Positions 46,301 through 57,835 of a stretch of 64,000 nucleotides of DNA are shown here, one piece after another (positions within the stretch are counted from its first letter, which is position 1; the number at the start of each line of letters is the position of its first letter). The position numbers and the translations under genes were made by a program. Under the pieces are notes generated by a model. It saw nothing but the letters and a program-made list of their open reading frames with translations. It had not been told where the DNA came from and searched no databases. The DNA comes from Onchocerca volvulus (taxonomy: Eukaryota > Nematoda > Chromadorea > Rhabditida > Onchocercidae), in the NCBI GenBank assembly GCA_000499405.2, contig HG738137.1, positions 21,290,603-21,354,602 of the forward strand, read 5' to 3'.

Positions 46301-47566
46301 AATTGAGTAACAAACTACTTTAAATTATGAATTATGTAATAAAATGTAGAGATTCTGGCAAAATGGATAGTGAAATGTGCAATAAATTATCACAAATTCC
46401 AGTTTTTTTTTTTTTATGATCATTATGATAGCTCCTCAATCAAGCAAATATAATCATCGCAAATTCAAGAGATTGAAAGGCTATGCTTAAATAAGACTGC
46501 TTCCAAATGAAATTAGTATAATACCGATTAGATGATTCCTTTTCGAAAAGAACAGCAAGTCGGCACAACAAATATACATAAATTAAAAATGCCCGGGCAT
46601 GCATTTCTCTTTCAGCAGAGAGATCTTGCGCTAATTCAGCTTCCGCCTCACTTGTAAGCATTGGTAATAGTTCTTCGATGCTGTCTAATGTGAGTTTTAA
46701 ACCTAAAAAAAGAATCTGAAAATTTGAAAAACATTTTACTAAATAATAAAAGCAACCTGAAGAATAATTAAAACATACCGGCATTTAAAAGTGAGACTAG
46801 CTGAGAACGAAGGCGCCATGGCTCACCCTCGGAAAACGGCCTGGAAATAATCCGTGAAGAAGCATAACATGGGATGATAAGTTAATAACGAAAATAAACA
46901 TACCGGAAAAAAAATGAAATTAGATGCGAAATCAAAACTTCGAAATTCATTCCCTTGGAGTTTCATTATTCACCATCTCTAAGTGAGACGTTTAAACAAA
47001 TATCGAAAAACTACATTTCTCATCCATAATGGAAGTAATAACTTACTTTATAGTAAAAAATAAGTGATCAAATCTATCGATGATTCGAGACCATCTACCA
47101 GTATCTATGTCATGGCGAAATCCTATAAGATGTCACATATAACCCATACTAAGATCATAATAGAATCTGATAATAAATTATTACCGATTTCATTCTTTAT
47201 AAATACTTCCGTTGAATAAAAAAATATTTCTCTCAGAAATAAATTTCACTGCTGGAGTTTCACTGGAAAAATAAGTTCCATTTCTGGAAAAATTTACTTC
47301 TAACACCTACAAAAATTTTGCTATCAGAAAACATCTATACGAGTTGTTTCCCGATATTTTAATCGAAATATATACCAAAATATCAGAAATAAAATCTATG
47401 AACTAAAACTCCATTTCTGCAAAGAAACATCAAAAAGCTCACGAAAAACTTTTGAAATGATTTCATCCAGTTTAGGACGTATACTGATCGTGTAGAAATC
47501 GTCACTTTCTTCCAACAAGTCATCATCTCGAGAAGGGATCACAAATTTTTTCACTGGATTATGCAT
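37356..47566 (-). CDS. dpy-28: Condensin complex subunit 1 (CAP-D2/NCAPD2), DPY-28 type
   Basis: HEAT-repeat subunit of condensin I; in C. elegans DPY-28 also serves the X dosage-compensation complex. Exons: 47566-47443, 47122-47047, 46840-46779, 46702-46525, 46209-45994, 45744-45617, 45421-45272, 45025-44886, 44812-44690, 44561-44349, 44191-44116, 43754-43584, 43477-43378, 43302-43195, 43038-42977, 42873-42758, 42589-42348, 41924-41834, 41664-41537, 41433-41204, 41035-40843, 40765-40519, 40378-40132, 39934-39745, 39544-39389, 39250-39073, 38703-38612, 38407-38321, 38218-38017, 37906-37814, 37397-37356. They total 4461 bases, 1486 residues, exactly in phase. Diagnostic blocks: DKSVSVRRSAATFLSAIL; PPFRLPETHRILQCV; SNLMIAIGDLCFRFPNVIEK; VRQTSIIVLSYLMLNDMVKV; GQLAKFFFSELAKK; CLSYCISFLPLSEKSFR. 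The basic C-terminus is short. The intron after 43195 seems to use a GC donor. TTTTAAG|GGGAAATG before the start suits trans-splicing. Confidence 0.95.
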
Positions 47567-48018
47567 TTCCCCTTAAAATGATTTGCTGAATCAAAACTTA
47601 CTGGAAAAATAAGCAAGCGAAAAACGTCCAATTTATAAAGAAAAGTCAACCTTCTAAAGTTAACCGAAGCTTAAACATTTTTTTTAAATCTAAACTGTGA
47701 GCACAACATAACCTCTTCACTACACACAGCATTACCCAAAGATTTAAGTCATATCCACATGTATTTATTATTCAATGGAAAATACTAAAATTCAGTTGTC
47801 GATAATTTCCGCATAATTACACATGAATTGCCAATATGAACTGATGTCTCTGCTAACAGTTCCATTACCAGAGAAGTAGAAGCATACAGAAACAGTTGAA
47901 GGAAATTGATATAATCACAAAACTGAATATTTTATTCAAAGAAACAATTTTTATAACAAAACAACCACAATACATAATTTCTCACTTTCGCATTAACACT
48001 TAAAATTCACAGAAAAGA
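47567..48018 (-). other. Intercistronic stretch between taspase and dpy-28
   Basis: 452 bases between the taspase stop and the dpy-28 start on the same strand. It holds a taspase poly(A) signal and, immediately before the dpy-28 ATG, an acceptor-like TTTTAAG. This fits an operon spacer but could equally be a short independent promoter. Confidence 0.45.
47931..47936 (-). terminator. Taspase poly(A) signal AATAAA
   Basis: Minus-strand AATAAA about 83 bases after the taspase stop codon. Confidence 0.55.
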
Positions 48019-50939
48019 TTAACAGAGGTTAATATGATCTCGAAGAGAAAAGGAGTGCGCAATAAAATCACTGGAAACCGAACGAGAACGATATTTCATT
48101 CCAGCTTCATTACCAAAAAATGCAAAAGTCAATTCTGTTGTGTTGTGAAATGAAATAAGCTCGGCACATCTATTTTCTGAAATGAAATACTTGTAATATT
48201 TTTCTTACCAGTGTTTGAAGTGAATTTCATTCATATTAAATGATGTTCAGCCAGCATTTGAAATCCTTAATCTTATTCTATGATTCAGTACAATGTGAAT
48301 TAGACCCAAAGACTGAATTTTTCTGATATTAAAAATGAGATCAAGCAAAGACAGGATATCTCCATTAAAAAGCGGAACTCATAGACATACAAATTATAGC
48401 AAATAAAATTTTATAAAGCAGTTGCAATTTGACTCTTTTCTTAACATAATAATTATAGAAACAGCCAAACAATTGCAGTAGTACTCTTTTGAGTAATAGC
48501 TAAAAGAAGATTTGCAATATTATCTCTCCAGAAAATCCTTTCTAAATGTCTTTTTGTGGTGTGGAAGTGGAGACGACCAGTACAACTATAAAAAGTATTC
48601 TATAACTTATCTGTACCATTAGTATATATAAACTTATTCATCAATCAACAAATAAAATTTAACAAGAATAAGAATAATGAAAAAAAGTTCACAAATCTGC
48701 GTATCTTGCAGACTAGTCTCGAACCTAATTTTGGAAATAGAAAGCCAGAAACTCCAAGTTGAATCAGACTGTGAAGAATAATACAAACGAGAAAATCTTC
48801 ATTTATAATAGTTATCGATATTGAGGAATGAGTAAAAAATATTTTGGACATTTGATATTATTCTTGACACATGTAGAACGTGTTGCACATGTAAAATGTG
48901 TTATAGCTTTACATAAAGTAAAGAGAGATTCGTTATGAACACTACATTCCAAATCCCATTTTCACAAATTCTATTAATGTGCAAGAAGAATTTGTGCAAA
49001 TTCTTCTTGCACATTAATATATTTACGTTTGGTTGGATAAAAAAAAAAAAATTCTCCACAAATATTTACATTTCCACTGTTATGAAGCCTTTACTTATTC
49101 ATTTCCTTGATGGTATCTGAATTATCTACTTACCTCTATCAACAAATAATATCAATCCACCAGCGAGAATATGTCTTTCATTTCGACTTTGTAGATATGG
49201 AGAATTTAGAAATGCAATATTGAAAACATGTTTGATTTTATCTAAAATCACATCTTCCTCACAATTCCTAAAAACAAATTAATTCCTGAATTGAAAAAAA
49301 AAAAAGAGAAAAAAAGAAAAATTATTACAAATTAATATAAATAACTTGGTGGGCATTTTGCTAACACTGAAATTTCCAATAACTGCAAAAAGAATACCTG
49401 ATATTTAATCATACGCTTTAATACAAGAAAAATATAGATACAATTCGATATTTTCAGAAAATAAAATACAAGCTAGAACACAGTTTTTACCAAAAGAAAA
49501 TGTTTACCAATTGAGTAAGCTTTCGGAAAGAGTCTTTGCCAATAGTGTTTGAGCAATGTATTCACCACAACCAGATAATGCAATTGCAATACTCTTGGAA
49601 TCCCTTTCGTCAGCCCAAATAGCCCCACCAACTTGAACTGTATGACCTAATCGCCCTTCAGCTTTTAATATAATTCCACCACTTGAGCATGCTGCATTAC
49701 AACAACCATTTTCATACTGAAGAAAATAGATGAAATAACTTTTATTAAGTAGCAAGTGATCATAAACTTTAAAACAGAAATCTTAGATTTATCCAAATCA
49801 TAGAAAAGTGAGGATCATTACCGACACAGCGCCTACGGTATCCATCGTCTCACTTTCCCAGTTTCTGACAATTTCTCGTGCTTCTCGCCATTGTTGCTGT
49901 GATCTTTTCGATATTAGTGATGCTGGATCACAGAGTTCAATCCCACGCTTCTTAGCCCAATCTTCAGCACCTTGACCTACCAAAACAGTCGGAAGTACAA
50001 ATTTCTTGTCGCCGCACAACTGCTCTGCAATGATGCTTCTGAAAATTGAGCCACGAAAACTTTCCGATGAAAATTCTGTTGAAGATGCGGTTAAAAAATC
50101 TCAAAATGTTCATCCTCTGAATTATATAAATTACACAAAACGAGGAAATCTCAATATTCCACTTATATAAAACCTTTTAAAAGAAAATTGAACCTCTCGC
50201 AACCATTGCAGCAATCTCAATAGGATTTCGTAGCCGAGATACTACTCCAACAGCACCAAACACATGACCTGAACAAAACATATTGCAGAAATTGCATGTA
50301 TAATATTTGATTTAAAGCTATAATATTCTCAAAATATCTCGTAATAACAATTAACAGCTATGAAGAACTAACTAAAAGCATAAAAACAAAAAATAATCTA
50401 AATTTTATGCTTTTTAGCATGTTTCGGGTGATTTTAAAAACTATATTACTTTATATTTTTAAAAAGATTTTGAAAATCATTTTTTATAAATTTTGACCTT
50501 TGGAAGATGTAAAGGCTGCTTCACATTCCACACGCCCATTAAATGTCAAATTTGAACCAAAACCACAATTTGTCCTAAAGTCGTTTTCAAGTTCCTGGGA
50601 AATAATAAATAAACATGAAATTATATAATAAATCATGAAATATTTAAATAACTAAAATCAATGTCGGATTACCTTGCTAATACTGCTCCAGATCTTTATT
50701 TTATGAAAAAAAAAAAAAAAAATGTGAAGGATAATGAAGCAGACAACTGCATTTTCTCAGAGAATTTTAAAAAATTTCAAATCTCGAAAATAATTCAAAA
50801 CAAAGTGAACGGTAAAGACACAAACCTTAACTGCTTCAACAATATCTCCTTTCGATTTGCACACTGCTTTTAGACAAATATCTTCTGTCTTAAACGGATG
50901 CGTTCCAGCACCAGCATGCGCAGCCACAAATGCACACAT
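48019..50939 (-). CDS. tasp1: Taspase-1, threonine aspartase
   Basis: Ntn-hydrolase-fold endopeptidase of the asparaginase-2 family that self-cleaves before a Thr and then cuts substrates after Asp; in animals it matures MLL/Trithorax and TFIIA. Exons: 50939-50826, 50594-50498, 50268-50194, 50024-49822, 49716-49508, 49267-49134, 48176-48019; total 990 bases, 329 residues, in phase. Markers: HAGAG near the N-terminus; CGFGSNLTFNGRVECEAA; FGAVGVVSRLRNPIEIA; VLVGQGAEDWA; the autocleavage site MDTVGAVS with the active Thr at about residue 158; ACSSGGIILKAEGRLGHTVQ; and SGCGEYIAQTLLAK. It is shorter than human (420), mainly because the loop before the cleavage site lacks the long insert that holds the human bipartite nuclear signal. 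The start lies 3 bases after the stop of the upstream gene. The last intron contains a perfect hairpin. Confidence 0.93.
48972..49019. repeat. Perfect short inverted repeat in taspase last intron
   Basis: Arms 48972-48993 and 48998-49019 are perfectly complementary over 22 bases, with a 4-base loop GTGC. The core is GTGCAAGAAGAATTT and its complement. It lies between taspase exons 49134 and 48176. It could be a cruciform, the remnant of a short palindromic insertion, or part of a small RNA. The tight loop is poor for Dicer. Confidence 0.85.
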
Positions 50940-50942
50940 TTG

Positions 50943-51406
50943 TCACTTGTTGCATATGACAGCCAGAGCTTTCTCAAATTCTTCTCTGCGAAATCGATGC
51001 TTCAAGAGGACTTTCTCATTGAACAGAAGTACCGGCACATCATATTTGTATTTCTGCAAGCTAATTTATACTGTAAAATCTGGAGCAATTTCACTTCTTA
51101 CAGAGCCTAATGCTGGACAGATATAGAGAAAAAGGAAAACAGAACAAGGTTAGAATGGAGACAGAGTGAGAGAAAAGAATGATGTATTCGAGAAGTTTGT
51201 GCACAGACCTCAAAATGTGTGTTATTATCGATATTGATAGTTTCCACTTGAAGAAGATGAGTAAGTGACCTTTGATGAAAGATGTAATTGTCTAGCTGCT
51301 GTTTGAAATGATCACAGAGAGGACAGCAAGTAGTGGTCAGCAGGTGAAGTTGAAGAGGCCTTTTCTTCGTGTAATAACTTTTAGTGATAAAACGTATAGC
51401 AAGCAT
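50943..51406 (-). CDS. Small glutaredoxin-like protein (C5orf63/DUF836 family)
   Basis: Thioredoxin-fold protein of the glutaredoxin-like DUF836 family; its substrate is not established to my knowledge. Exons 51406-51209 and 51053-50943 give 309 bases, 102 residues, in phase. The first strand and active site read LHLLTTTCCPLCDHFKQQL, with CPLC as the likely redox Cys pair, matching human LTLFTKDPCPLCDEAKEVL. After the intron KYKYDVPVLLFNEKVLLKHR matches RYKFDIPVFHLNGQFLMMHR, including the cis-Pro of the fold. The N-terminus is basic and Ser/Tyr-rich and could be a weak mitochondrial presequence. ACTTTAG|TGAATGAATG before the start is a plausible trans-splice site. The stop TGA is followed by CAA and then the taspase ATG in the same frame. 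Confidence 0.88.
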
Positions 51407-52679
51407 TCATTCACTAAAGTTCGGAAAACAGGCCAGTGAAGAGTGATAACGTGAATCCACCTCCTATCAATTAGGACTCATCCAATCTACTTCACTATCG
51501 GTCCTTATCAATGATCAATGATCGCTCTAATTTAATGCGATCGACAGAAAGATTTCGCTGCGAAACCGTGAAATCAAATACACAATGTTCAACGAATTTG
51601 GAAAATCGGAAATGCACAGAAACGATAAGGAAAACGAAGGAATAGGAAAAGAGGAGTTTCAAAAGTAAATAGAGGAGACACTGGTCCATGTGTCCATCTA
51701 GAAGTGGATTTTTCCACAAATATTGGAAAATCTGTTCCTTCCATTTCTAACTGTTATATTTCTATCTTGTTCGACCAAGTTTAGTACGATATGCTCTTCT
51801 CGCAGTTTAAATAAAGTTTTTTTCTTCCTTGAACATTTTATTCTTTTTTACATCTTCTGTTATGAACAGAAATTATGTGAAACTGTGGATTCTATCGTTC
51901 CAATTTCGATTAAAACACATACAAAATTTATTTTCAAATGAAAAACAAAAGGTATGCAATGTAAGAAATCACAACAAAATATGACAAAAAATGAAAAATT
52001 AAGTCCAAATTGGAAAACGGAATATTTTTTTGGCAATTAATAAAATCTAAAATTTTATGGAGAGTTAATTCAGTAATCAAAAAAAGGGATAATTTCGACA
52101 TTCCGTTGATGACTATATACTTGTTTTTACTAGACATGATAATATTTCCGATTAGTTTCATATCTAACCGAACATCAGACTGTTATCTCGATGAATTAAT
52201 TATACAGAAATATTTTAGTAAAGTAGATTAAGAAAGGACACATATATTACCTTATTTTGTTTCTTCGTTGTCTTGAAAGTTTCTTTACTTGAATTCGCCT
52301 TTTGTCGGAAAAGTTGATTTTATTATGTTGATGTGTGACAAAAACGAATCCTTCTGTAATAAGGATATTCTTCCTGTATAATACAAACAATTATTGGAGA
52401 ATGTCCAAGCAAATTGATCAATGGATTATTCGTCCTTTGTTGCTAGTAGAGAAGAATAGTAGTCTGGTCCTTGACTGACGATTTACTACTATCACCGTAT
52501 CATTCTGGGTCGTTGCAGAAAATCTGCCGCTATGACAGCGCAGAAAACTGCGAACTATTACTCGGTCGTTCTAGAAAACTGATTTTGCCCAAAATCCGAA
52601 CCTTCTAAATTCTTTTGGGGCTCATCCTCCTCTCCTGATCTCCAATGTGTCTCTTTGTTTATCTGTCAGTTTGAGCTTT

Positions 52680-52815
52680 TTGGCGGTAAACATGTTTATT
52701 GTTTTGGCGAACATGTTTCTCCTTCTGGTGGCAAACATATTAAAAAAAATTAGTATGTGCGATAAACATGCTTGTCCTTTTGTTCATCGTGTTCGCGGTA
52801 AAATGTTTATCGGCT
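52680..52815. repeat. Five degenerate copies of an AAACATGTTT-like unit
   Basis: Imperfect units GGTAAACATGTTTA, GCGAACATGTTT, GGCAAACATATT, GATAAACATGCTT and GGTAAAATGTTTATC occur at roughly 25-35 base spacing. The core is palindromic. They may be a decayed tandem repeat or a cluster of factor-binding sites; the overlapping ORF is low complexity. Confidence 0.45.
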
Positions 52816-54409
52816 TGTTGATCATTTTGAAGCTATTTTCGCTCCTTTTGATCTTTAACACTTCTTATTTATATTAATAACATTCGGATTTTTCCGAACC
52901 TTTTATTTTCCTTTATTGGCAAAGTAAGATTCTAATGGTCCAAAGATAATTGCAATTGTCACATCGCTGTTTTCTATGACAAAACTTTAAACAAACCGAG
53001 ATAATATAGCACTTTCAGCTGACTGAATAATGGATGGAATAAAATGGTTTAATTGGACTACTATTATGAAATGAAGGAAATCCTTATCGGATGAGGAAGA
53101 AGTCCATTATAGCGAAGTGAAGATCGTTTTGTATAAGCATTGAAGAATATCACGAATAATATTAAACGGATTTAAGTTAAGTTCAAATTGTAAGCTTAAT
53201 CTTAATGATGATATAAAAAAGAATATTCTTCTTGAAACAAAGAGAGAAATGAACGAGCGGAAACTTCGCTTTGGTTGTGTGATTTGTTTCTCGATTTCTT
53301 GATCAGTCTTTCTCGTTCCAAAAATAAGTTTCAAATTAGATCAAGAAACCGATCGTTTTTCGTAAATCTTACCATTTAATATATGAAGTGTAAAAATAGG
53401 CGTTATATTTTATAATTTAAAAAATGTTCTATGCTCGAAATAATATTAATTATTCGTTCAATTCATTAAAAATAGAAAAAAAAAAAAAAAGGAATATTTT
53501 TAGAACTTTTCGCATACTGCAGCATCCATTTTAATCCATTAAAATTTAGTCAGATCGAATAGCTATTTGAAATCTTTTTTACTCGCGTCATCCTTTACAT
53601 TGATCTTTATATATATGTGTATGTTTTCTACAAATTTTAGAAGTATGTAAAGTTTCTTTTTGATATGCGCATAAGTTTTCACTCATTTTTTTCTTTTCAG
53701 CAAATTCGTCGTCAGATGAACGAATGCTTCATGCTATTCTTAGCCTCCTCCAAACATACAAACATGCATACACAAACCTTCATACGCTTATACTTTCATG
53801 TGTTTATACTTTTCATGCAGATTACGGCGTGGTTTCAGTCATGCTAAAGGTTGGAGTTGAGATGAGAGAAGGAAAACTTAGTGCGATAGATGTATTAACG
53901 ATCTCTTGGAATAGTTGCTAGAAGCATGAAGTTCGTTCAGATTTTCTACAGATATGATTTTTTTGCAGAATATTTCTAGATTCAATTTAAGACATGATTT
54001 CAATTACAAGAAAAATTTCGAAATTTAATACAACTAGACTCATGAAATTACATCTGGATTCGATGGATTTCGTTACAACTTGAACTATATCAAATGTTTT
54101 TGAAGATTTTCTAATGCTTCGATGAAAATATATTCGCGTTTCAGCTAATTTAAGCGCAGAATGCAATTGATTCTTTTGGATTGATTTGCTGGACTAAAAC
54201 TCTCAATAATGTTTAAATATTAAACGTTTGACAGAATTTGTTTTTCTAGCTGTACTCATCTTTCATTGATTTGTATCAAATTTAATTTCTAAAACAATTC
54301 TTTACGAGAATAATCAATTTATTTTATGACATAGACATGATTAATTAAGTCGTGCAGATGCCAATAATAATCGTTCTAATCTGATTCTTTTCCCATTTTC
54401 ATGGCTTGT

Positions 54410-54770
54410 GTTGTGGAATTTTTTTGTTGGATCGGTAATCCGTGTGTGTGCGTGACGATCTAGTATGAAGCGAACTCGTATGACGCAAAGTAATATTTAA
54501 GGCGCGCTAGTGTGACACGACGTAGTGTTAGTATAATTTATTAATTACAAAAGCGAGAATAATAATAAGTAAAAATAAAAATAGAAAGAATGAAAACGCG
54601 TTGTCGAGTCGTAGGAACTGTCGAAGCTTGAAGAAGTGTGAAGGCTGAAGGCTGAAGACTGAAGACTGAGGAAGACGACTGACGACTGAAGAAGACTGCA
54701 TTTGTGAGCAATATAGCTAGCTTATATAGCGATAAGAAGTGGGAGTGATTAAACAGAATTACAATTTTTT
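54410..54770. repeat. CpG-richer repeat-like block, possible transposon or solo-LTR fragment
   Basis: The base composition differs sharply from the surroundings (CGTGACGATC, GACACGACGTAGTG, ACGCGTTGTCGAGTCG). At 54640-54699 short direct repeats of GAAGGCTGAAG and GAAGACTGA run in tandem. The block begins near TGTTGTGG and ends near ATTACA, which suggests an LTR, but no matching target-site duplication was found. Family not identified. Confidence 0.35.
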
Positions 54771-55723
54771 AGAGCTATTACAAAATTATTTCATGAGAAA
54801 ATTCCTTTAGTACATAGATATGTTAAATGATAAAGGATGGATTACAATTTTTTTAAGCTGTTAAAAAATATAATACATTTTTTTCTTACAGCATTCCGAT
54901 AAGCGTGATTCGACATGTTAAATGATTATAAGTTAGATAATGGATTTAACTTTTAACATGTTAACTGATTACAAATTAGATAACAGATTACACTTTCGTC
55001 ATGGGAAAGTGTTAAAAATTAAAATGAATCATATTTTCTAGAAAGTTCTTACAAATATAATTTTATAATTAATTATAATTTTATAATTATCTTATATTTA
55101 TAGTTTTTCAAAATAAACATATGGAAAAGGCTTTGATTTTTATTTAGTATTCGCGATTTTCGCGACAGCTTGTCATTGAACTTTAAAGTCTGAGCATTTC
55201 TCGAAAAACTTTCAGGATTCCCCGTAAACAACAGAAGCATCTCAGTTGCAAAGTTAAAAGACATGTTTAATTAACCAACAAAAACTCAGCAATCTCCCGG
55301 CCAAAATCCTTCTGCAAAATATTTTATTAGATTTGCGAAGTATCATACATTTCCATTAACATGATTTTTTCAAATATTCTCAAAATTGCTTTTAATCTCA
55401 TAGATCCTTGCAAAACTTTTGGTGTGTTAAACACTACCACTTATATTTTTCAAGTTGAGAAATATTTAGATGTGCCTAGTGTCCAAGGTAATATTTTCTA
55501 CTGATATACGTGCCCAGACAATTCGTATCAAAATCTTTCTATGAATAAAAATCATTTTCGAATATTATGAGTTAGCTCTCACATGAATTGTTGCCATTGT
55601 TAAATTTTTTGGCTACGTGATTTGCTACCTGAAGCTATCAATAACCAAATGCATTGCATCTTATATAAGAAATCTCGAGCAAAATCTCGAATTCTTTGAG
55701 AGAAATATCTGTCTTTTGGTGTA

Positions 55724-56017
55724 TTGAATAGGTCAAAATACAAAGATGTCATTTTTTTGAAATATCCTGAAAATCTAAAAATGATATCTTCTTCAATGTT
55801 AATTGCCACACCAAGCTTTAATTACATTCTTAAACTAAGGAAATTTCATTCGACAACAGCTTCAGGCGAAACGGAACTAAATGGATTTGATGACTGTTTG
55901 AGAGAAGCAGCTGCACATCAAAGGGCAGTTGAGGATATACCACAAGTTTTCAAAGACTACGCGTTGCGACAACATCGCAGTCATCCTCTTTGCCTTGGAC
56001 TAATTAATTACTGCTAA
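55724..56017 (+). other. Isolated ORF with coding-like composition, unassigned
   Basis: The 3' half (about 55845-56010) encodes a charged peptide with ETELNGFDDCLREAAAHQRA and EDIPQVFKDYALRQHRSHP, of less AT-biased codon use than its surroundings. On the opposite strand an adjacent ORF (55809-55600) reads LFNTPKDRYFSQRIRDFARD, also protein-like. No splice partners, family or start context support either. One or both may be gene remnants or exons of an unseen gene. Confidence 0.25.
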
Positions 56018-57835
56018 TTTTTATGTAATGCCATTTTAAAATCACAGAAAGTTCTGTAAATGACATTCGCTTCAGCAGAGAGTACCAGACAGAGATCAAG
56101 TTTCATTTCACAGCTTTTATGCTTGTCATTCTAATTAGTAAACTCATTTACCTGATTTCTACGATCTGCACATTGTTTATACTTATAGGAAATCGTGTCC
56201 ATCTCATTTATGACTACATCCCATTATCCTGTCTGTTATCCATCACAAATCATACCCTAGTTGTGTTTTAGTCATCTTCTCTGTTTTTTTTTTCTTTTTT
56301 TGTTTACTTTCCTTTTAGATCTTCTTTACTTTTCTGAATTAAGCTGCTTCACTTTGCTTCCCTCAGTTATGTATATTGCATGCTCATTATCCTTTTTCAC
56401 TCAGAAAACATGTGACAAAAGATATGTTAATAGCTTTTAAACATTATTATATACTATTGCTATTAACTAAGAATATTTTGTTCATCTACTTATTAAAATA
56501 TTCCATATTTTATCTCAGTGTGTCGCTGAAAATTTCAAGAAAAAAAATCAATGACAACTTAAATCAGAATTTTTTAAGATAGAAATTTGCAACCTACGGA
56601 GCTATGCGTTTCGAGTAATGTATGCATTTTCAACATTGAATATTTGCAATATTTGCACTTTTTTAAAAAATATTATTGCAGACTAGGTAATTCCGTCGAG
56701 AATTACATAACTAATAATCTTTTTGTATTTCACAGATCATGAAGAACTATTCAAACTGTCTCCTTTTTGTTACGTAAGAAGTACAGATGTCATTTTGCAT
56801 TCTTACTTCTTGAAGTCTTAAATTGAATTTGCAAACGACTCAATATTCTCCCTGTTAATCAGGAAATCCTAATTAGATCAAGTAATATGTATTTACTCGG
56901 GCAGACATGACCGCCGGAGACTGGGACTTTTAGAACTTGAAATTCTTCAGCATTGTCAGATTTGGCCTCACTGACAGAATCATATTATCCATCAGTAATT
57001 ATCTATCACTCAGCTGTAAAAATGCTCACGAAACTAGTGAAAATTGAGACTGGTTTAGATGCTTTAACATTCTTCGCTTCGAAATCATCATCTGGCGCAT
57101 CGATCGATGTTTGATGATGGAATTGCTTCAACGTTGTTAGTCCAATCTCGACTTCAGGCTATAGTAATTACTATTAAATGTTAGAAAGTAAAATGATTAT
57201 TTGTTATATGTGTCACGAGTATAGGACATATTCAACACAACTACGTGCCGAATAAAATCCTAAAGTTCAGTGTTTTGGAAAACGTGAAATAATTTTAATG
57301 AAATTTAGAAACGCGTATTTGACTTGCTGTTGAATGTCAAAACTGCTAGATGTTATCTTTTCCTGGATAAACGTTACAAAATGACCTAAAAGTAAATACT
57401 AATGAATAGTGTAAAATAGTATGTACTAAATATTTTTCATTTTATGGTATGAGAAAAAAGAATTACTCGTTGCTCCATTGCTAAGACTTTGATTTCGAAT
57501 TTTTCGAAAATTAAATTTTCGTTATAAATTTGTCGTATGACAGATTTTCTGGTTGATGTAGGCAATGAATCAAAATATTGATTGATCATTCTAAAATTAG
57601 CTATCAACGCGTTTAGAGTAGCAAAGCTTTACACTTTCTGAATGTATATTCTTTCATCTTAATGCTTTTTCTTGTAGTATGGATGAATCCTGAACTTTCG
57701 TTGCAACATGGAAAAAACTTCTTGTCATCCTTCGATTACTTGTTTGCCTTAAAGCGGATTATTAGATCTGACTTATATTTTAGTAGAAATGACTATTATG
57801 CTTATTACTCTCCAGGAGCTGATTCAGAATCTTCA

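Larger units (their letters stand above)
51407..57835. other. Long intergenic region between grx-like gene and lev-9
   Basis: 6.4 kb between divergent genes. It contains several chance ORFs, a cluster of AACATGTTT-like motifs (about 52680-52815), a CpG-richer repeat-like block (54410-54770) and one ORF with coding-like composition (55724-56017). No gene could be assembled. The lev-9 promoter and possibly untranslated 5' exons should lie at its right end. Confidence 0.5.
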
